From Fibrobacterota bacterium (GTDB lineage: Bacteria; Fibrobacterota; Chitinivibrionia; Chitinivibrionales; FEN-1185): a DNA stretch of 64,000 bases. A model generated the notes under the pieces. It saw only the letters and a list, made by a program, of their open reading frames with translations. It did not search any database and was not told where the DNA came from. Of the stretch, positions 60,511-64,000 are shown in pieces. How positions within the stretch are numbered: the stretch's first letter is position 1; each line of letters starts with the position of its first letter. The stretch lies in contig PLWQ01000012.1 in NCBI GenBank assembly GCA_003165595.1, positions 248,015 to 312,014 on the forward strand, in the 5' to 3' direction. The position numbers and the translations under genes were made by a program.

Positions 60511-60702
60511 TTATCCCGTAACCGCTATCGCCTTTACCGGGCAACCTTCGGCGGCTTCGCTGCAGCACGCTTCATCTTCCGGAGGGACAGTGCCTGCCAA
60601 AGCGTGAGCAACGCCATCTACGGCCATCGAAAAAAAAGACGGACATATCTGGGTACACAATTCACACCCGATGCAGAGGTCCTTGTCGACTGTCGCTTTC
60701 AT
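60511..60702 (-). CDS. Single-cluster [4Fe-4S] ferredoxin
   Basis: 63 residues from ATG 60702 (GGAGGATCACT upstream). CIGCELCTQICP binds three Cys and the fourth is in GCPVKAI. The spacing is that of monocluster ferredoxins of the Thermotoga/Desulfovibrio type. It is 116 nt downstream of the thioredoxin reductase gene in the same direction, so the flavoprotein may be a ferredoxin partner. Confidence 0.9.
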   Translation of the reverse strand: MKATVDKDLCIGCELCTQICPSFFSMAVDGVAHALAGTVPPEDEACCSEAAEGCPVKAIAVTG

Positions 60703-60818
60703 AGTGATCCTCCAGCTTTCTTTCCACTTTTGCTTCTTCGCCCGCGTAAAAGACGAGCGACCTGTTGCTGAGGTCGTTGGCCGGCGTGCGGCAAACAACC
60801 GACAGCAGCAAAGATTCA

Positions 60819-61772
60819 TCAGAGAAGCCTTTTCTCCATGAGCCATCTCTCCGCATCCATCGCCGCCATGCACCCGCCTCCCGACGCGGTCACCGCCTGA
60901 CGGTATCTCTTGTCAACAATATCGCCGGCCGCAAATACTCCTTCGACCGAGGTGGCTGTCGTGCCCGGTTCGCACCGGATGTGTCCGGATTCATCGAGGC
61001 CAAGCTGGTTCGAAAGAAAAGCCGTGTTCGGCAAATGTCCAATGGCCTCAAAGGCGCCGCATACTTCCAATTCCCGTATGTCTCCCGTTGTTGCACTTTT
61101 TAGCCTGAGGCCTTCCAGAAGTTCGCTGCCAAAAAACTCCGCAACGGTCCGATCCCAGAGCACCTCAATACCCGGAGTATTCTGCACGCGATGCTGCATG
61201 ATTTTGCTGGCGCGCAGCCGATCGCCCCGGTGTATCAGATAAACCTTCGAAGCGAATCGAGTGAGATGAAGCGCGCTTTCCGCGGCGGTATCTCCCCCTC
61301 CGATCACGGCAAGAGGCTTGTTCCGGAAGATCGGCAAAGCCCCGTCGCACACGGCGCAGGCCGAAATTCCCTTGCCCCAATATTTTTCCTCCGATGCGAG
61401 GGGCAGTCGCCTTGCCGCAGCGCCTGTTGCGACGATTACCGAATGCGTTTCCCACGCGCTGCCGTTCGAGCATACAATTGAAAAGGGACGTGCCCGCAAA
61501 TTGGCCTCCTTCACGTCAGCCGCAACAACTCGCAGGTTATACCCCTTTAACTGGTCTCTCATCAGTTGAATGAGTCCCGATCCATCAACCTCCCCTGCGA
61601 GGGCGGGAAAATTTTCGATTTTCCCTGCCACCATGAGTTGACCTCCCGCCATACCCCCCGTACCAGCGCCTTCAATGATTAAAGGGTTAATATTTGCACG
61701 TGCTGCATAAAGCGCGGCAGTCAAGCCGGCGGGGCCGGATCCTACGATGATAAGCTTTTCGGGTTGAGCCAA
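60819..61772 (-). CDS. trxB: Thioredoxin-disulfide reductase
   Basis: 317 residues. TTG 61772 is the likely start: AAGGA sits 8 nt upstream and the FAD domain begins at once (LIIVGSGPAGLTAALYAARA). The redox CxxC is in SACAVCDGALP, the NAD(P)H site is VIGGGDTAAESALHL, with HRGDRLRASKI suited to NADPH. The end GVFAAGDIVDKRYRQAVTASGGGCMAAMDAERWL is standard. It reduces thioredoxin or, in some anaerobes, ferredoxin. The frame upstream to 61877 has no homology. Confidence 0.92.
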   Translation of the reverse strand: MAQPEKLIIVGSGPAGLTAALYAARANINPLIIEGAGTGGMAGGQLMVAGKIENFPALAGEVDGSGLIQLMRDQLKGYNLRVVAADVKEANLRARPFSIVCSNGSAWETHSVIVATGAAARRLPLASEEKYWGKGISACAVCDGALPIFRNKPLAVIGGGDTAAESALHLTRFASKVYLIHRGDRLRASKIMQHRVQNTPGIEVLWDRTVAEFFGSELLEGLRLKSATTGDIRELEVCGAFEAIGHLPNTAFLSNQLGLDESGHIRCEPGTTATSVEGVFAAGDIVDKRYRQAVTASGGGCMAAMDAERWLMEKRLL

Positions 61773-62255
61773 CGCAATCTTCCTTGTGCGCCCTTTGTCG
61801 CATTTGGCCTGGTGAAGAGTTCTTGCGCAGGTAAACAGCAACAATGATACCAAAGACGAGGAAAACACAACGATCACAGGAATAACGCTTTGGCGCTATT
61901 GCCGTATTTCGCATATCCGGGATTTCTTCAGAACTGACAATTGATTCTCTTGAAAACAAGAATACAAAACTCCTTTGCTCCTCGTTGCCAGGAAATGATC
62001 TCCCACTTGCAAACTCCCTATTCCGATTCGACCGGAACCGCCTCCGGCGCCACCTTCTCGGTAAAATGCCTGAGCAGCACAAGTGAGCACCTTTTCCCCA
62101 CTATGTCGATCACCAAGGTACGCGCTTTCTTCCGGGCATAGCGATTGCTCAATAATGTCTCCAGTGCATTAGGACGCTTCCTTAAGTTGTTGGTTGGGGA
62201 ACTTTAGGCCGATGGAAATAATGCAGTTTTGAACTTGACAAAAAAGGAGATCCCT
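61773..62255. other. Non-coding stretch
   Basis: 483 nt. A minus-strand frame from about 62203 to its stop at 62018 is open without a good start and reads like a protein end (ARTLVIDIVGKRCSLVLLRH), but I cannot assign it. No other motif. Confidence 0.4.
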
Positions 62256-62675
62256 ATGATTGATTTCAGTATTTCCGTTCTACCGCTTATTGTCCTGGCC
62301 GTGGTCAATTTTATTCTCAGCTGGGTCTGGTACTCACCGCTTTTGTTTGCAAAACCCTGGATGAAAGCACTGGGAATTGATCCTCAGCATACAATGACCG
62401 AGCAGGATAAAAAGAAGATGCCATGGCTGTTCCTGAGCGGCATTGTCGCTTCTCTCTTTGTGGTCTATGCCATGATGGTGATCATCCACAGTTTAAGGGC
62501 AACCGATTTCTTTTCCGGCCTGGCCGTGGGCATAGTTATCTGGGCAGGTTTTGCCCTCACGCATAGCCTTAATACACTCTGGGAAGGAAGAAAACCGCTG
62601 GTTCTGGTGATCAATAACGGCTTGTTCCTCCTGACATATGCCTTATACGGAGGAATCCTGGCAATCTGGCGATAG
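62256..62675 (+). CDS. DUF1761 membrane protein
   Basis: 139 residues from ATG 62256 (AAAAGGAGATCCC). Four helices; the opening NFILSWVWYSPLLFAKPWMKALG and the ending HSLNTLWEGRKPLVLVINNGLFLLTYALYGGILAIW match DUF1761. Function unknown. The next gene starts 2 nt after its stop, so the pair is one operon. Confidence 0.85.
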   Translation: MIDFSISVLPLIVLAVVNFILSWVWYSPLLFAKPWMKALGIDPQHTMTEQDKKKMPWLFLSGIVASLFVVYAMMVIIHSLRATDFFSGLAVGIVIWAGFALTHSLNTLWEGRKPLVLVINNGLFLLTYALYGGILAIWR

Positions 62676-62676
62676 T

Positions 62677-63105
62677 ATGGACAAGAATCTTGTTGCAAAA
62701 GCTTCAATAATTATCAACGCATCGTGCCCAAAAGTCTGGGCTGCGCTGGTGAATCCGGAAGCCATCAAACAATACATGTTCGGCACGACGGTTGTGACGG
62801 ACTGGCGCGAAGGCAGCGATATAGTGTGGAAAGGCGTGTGGCAGGGCAAATCGTATGAAGACAAAGGGGTAATCCTCAAAAACAAACCGCTCAACATAAT
62901 TCAATACAGTCATTTCAGCCCGTTTTCGGGACTCAGTGATAAACCGGAGAACTATCACATTGTGACAATTGAATTGACAGACGAAGGAGATCATACCCGG
63001 GTGGCGCTGACCCAGGATAAGAATCCGACTCAGGCAGTGCGCGACCATTCCCAAAAAAACTGGGAAATGCTGCTTGCGGGCCTAAAAAGGTTTGCGGAAC
63101 AATAG
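62677..63105 (+). CDS. SRPBCC/AHSA1 domain protein
   Basis: 142 residues from ATG 62677. The START-like/AHSA1 fold is seen in ASIIINASCPKVWAALVNPEAIKQYMFGTTVVTDWREGSDIVWKG, LNIIQYSHFSP, and the terminal NWEMLLAGLKRFAEQ helix. Such proteins bind small hydrophobic ligands or act as co-chaperones. It is coupled to the DUF1761 gene. Confidence 0.85.
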   Translation: MDKNLVAKASIIINASCPKVWAALVNPEAIKQYMFGTTVVTDWREGSDIVWKGVWQGKSYEDKGVILKNKPLNIIQYSHFSPFSGLSDKPENYHIVTIELTDEGDHTRVALTQDKNPTQAVRDHSQKNWEMLLAGLKRFAEQ

Positions 63106-63137
63106 CGCTGCATACGGCATCGAATGCCGCCTGCGAA

Positions 63138-63521
63138 CTACTTTCGGGCGGCAGCATCCTGAACCGCGGGAGGAAATTCCGAGAACTCCTGCACCTGTCG
63201 CACCTCGATAATATCGTTGTCCGAGGCGGGACAGCGCGATGCCCAGGCAATCGCCTCCTCTTTTGACTTCACCCGGATCATCCAATACCCGCCGAGAATT
63301 TCATTTACATCAGGAAATGGGCCGCCGGTCACCGAGGGTTTCCCTTTGTTAAATGCGATACGCGCGCCCATTGAGGGCGGGTGCAGGCCTTCGAGCGAGA
63401 GCAGCACACCCGCCTCCTGCAGCGTTTTGTTGTACTTCGCCATCGCCTCAACGGCCTTGGCATCGGGCATGGTGCCCGGCGCAGCCTTTTCATATCCTTT
63501 GGGTATCTTCCGCTTTGTCAT
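63138..63521 (-). CDS. YCII/DGPF-domain protein with an aberrant 5' end
   Basis: 127 residues. Most of the YCII/DGPF family is there: MPDAKAVEAMAKYNKTLQEAGVLLSLEGLHPPSMGARIAF, GGPFPDVNEILGGYWMIRVKSKEEAIAWASRCP. The usual first beta strand (MRFMVIVKA-like) is missing and replaced by MTKRKIPKGYEKAA. No ribosome site precedes ATG 63521. The GAGGAGG box upstream instead serves a GTG at 63552 in another frame that encodes the start of a different family (see pseudogene). The gene is therefore probably a deletion chimera, perhaps not translated efficiently. Confidence 0.65.
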   Translation of the reverse strand: MTKRKIPKGYEKAAPGTMPDAKAVEAMAKYNKTLQEAGVLLSLEGLHPPSMGARIAFNKGKPSVTGGPFPDVNEILGGYWMIRVKSKEEAIAWASRCPASDNDIIEVRQVQEFSEFPPAVQDAAARK

Positions 63522-63552
63522 TGAACCACAAAAAGGGGATGATCTTTTTCAC
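63490..63552 (-). pseudogene. Start of a PhnB-like (VOC, demethylubiquinone methyltransferase-like) gene, cut short
   Basis: With GAGGAGG 7 nt upstream, GTG 63552 begins VKKIIPFLWFNDKAED, the conserved N-terminus of PhnB/3-demethylubiquinone-9 methyltransferase-like VOC proteins. After 20 codons it reaches TGA inside the YCII gene. This looks like a VOC gene fused out of frame to a YCII gene by a deletion. Confidence 0.65.
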
Positions 63553-63636
63553 AAGCAATCCTCCTCATCCAAAGGCGATTATGGGAAGCCGCACCGTTCC
63601 GCACGACGGCTTAAATTCGTGGGGGATCTCCTTACG

Positions 63637-64000
63637 TCAATATTCTTCCCGGGCCGGAAGAAGCGGAACCTCCAGTGCCTGTTTCGGAATTGCGCCCGTA
63701 AGGGCGTTCAGGAACGCCATAAGGTTCTTCAGCTCGTCGCCGGGCAACGTTCTGTTGAGCTGCGCTTTTGCCATGATGTATACCGCATCGGTCAACGAAT
63801 TGACCGAACCGTCATGGAAATACGGAGGAGTCATGGCGACGTTCCGGAGCACCGGCACCTTGAACACGTATTTGTCGTTTTCGTCCCCCGTCACCACGAA
63901 CCGCCCCAGATCGGGCGATTGGCTCTTCGTAAATGTCCAATATGGCGCGCTCACTCCGAACTTTTTGTACGACTGCCCGCCAAAATACACGCCGGAATGA
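63637..64000 (-). CDS. Di-haem cytochrome c peroxidase (MauG/CcpA type), C-terminal part (5' truncated by window)
   Basis: About 120 codons, continuing beyond the window edge. The first visible residues HSGVYFGGQSYKKFG follow directly on a CxxCH haem site that lies outside. FKVPVLRNVAMTPPYFHDGSVNSLTDAVYIMAKAQLNRTLPGDELKNLMAFLNALTG is the typical C-terminal haem domain of bacterial di-haem peroxidases, with the axial Met region in VAMTPPYFHDG. It reduces peroxide in the periplasm using cytochrome c electrons. Confidence 0.88.
   Translation of the reverse strand, partial: HSGVYFGGQSYKKFGVSAPYWTFTKSQSPDLGRFVVTGDENDKYVFKVPVLRNVAMTPPYFHDGSVNSLTDAVYIMAKAQLNRTLPGDELKNLMAFLNALTGAIPKQALEVPLLPAREEY

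Noticed and set aside
1-64000. tRNA or rRNA genes
   Set aside because: No cloverleaf with a TTCRA arm and no rRNA signature was found by reading both strands.

Overview
The window most resembles a member of the FCB group, probably Fibrobacterota (Fibrobacteria or Chitinispirillia type). The evidence is a lipoprotein with the Fibrobacter major paralogous (FISUMP) domain at 9097-9843, and several exported proteins ending in FlgD-like or type IX-style C-terminal sorting domains (7279, 13857, 40532 and 42333). The lineage is an inference from protein content. No rRNA, tRNA, CRISPR array, integrase or transposase was seen.

Layout. 1-3371: the end of a 2-hydroxyacyl-CoA dehydratase-type operon (dehydratase subunit tail, double BadF-type ATPase activator, ferredoxin, NuoG-like Fe-S protein). 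3544-16833: exported and surface proteins, including a secreted three-gene operon with an inactive-looking phosphatase, a fibronectin-type protein, the FISUMP lipoprotein, tandem UPF0489-TPR paralogues, a 14-repeat Asp-box propeller and a PilZ protein. These are interspersed with copies of a palindromic dispersed repeat. 17059-38038: about 20 kb of molybdenum/tungsten genes on the minus strand. 38138-43505: a HEAT-like exported protein, a multihaem cytochrome, a zinc-ribbon protein, a plastocyanin-like protein, a tail-collar protein and a YWTD propeller. 43816-49510: an RND tripartite efflux pump. 49657-51674: Hsp20, a Rieske protein and a rubredoxin-DUF2231 membrane protein. 51701-57538: an A2-type cytochrome c oxidase operon with haem O synthase and SCO. 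57698-64000: MATE pump, fatty acid desaturase, ferredoxin, thioredoxin reductase, small proteins and the C-terminal part of a MauG/CcpA-type peroxidase.

The most interesting part is the molybdenum/tungsten region. It holds modD, modC, modB, a TOBE protein, modA, a porin, modE, a di-Mop protein, a TonB-dependent receptor, two DUF364 proteins, xdhC, tonB, exbD, exbB, a MolABC/FecBCD-type ABC importer, fmdE, a mop gene remnant and an operon of ECF sigma factor, FecR-like anti-sigma factor, TupA-like protein and TSUP permease. Three near-consensus ModE operators, all with a 6-nt spacer, lie before the porin, before the TonB-dependent receptor and before fmdE. I read this as a ModE-controlled route that brings a molybdenum or tungsten species across the outer membrane using TonB energy and then across the inner membrane by a second, non-ModABC transporter. 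The operators and gene order are seen directly; the substrate is inferred.

The cell appears to combine anaerobic Fe-S chemistry (dehydratase activator, ferredoxins) with an oxygen-respiring branch (caa3-type A2 oxidase, Rieske protein, desaturase), so a facultative or microaerobic lifestyle is plausible.
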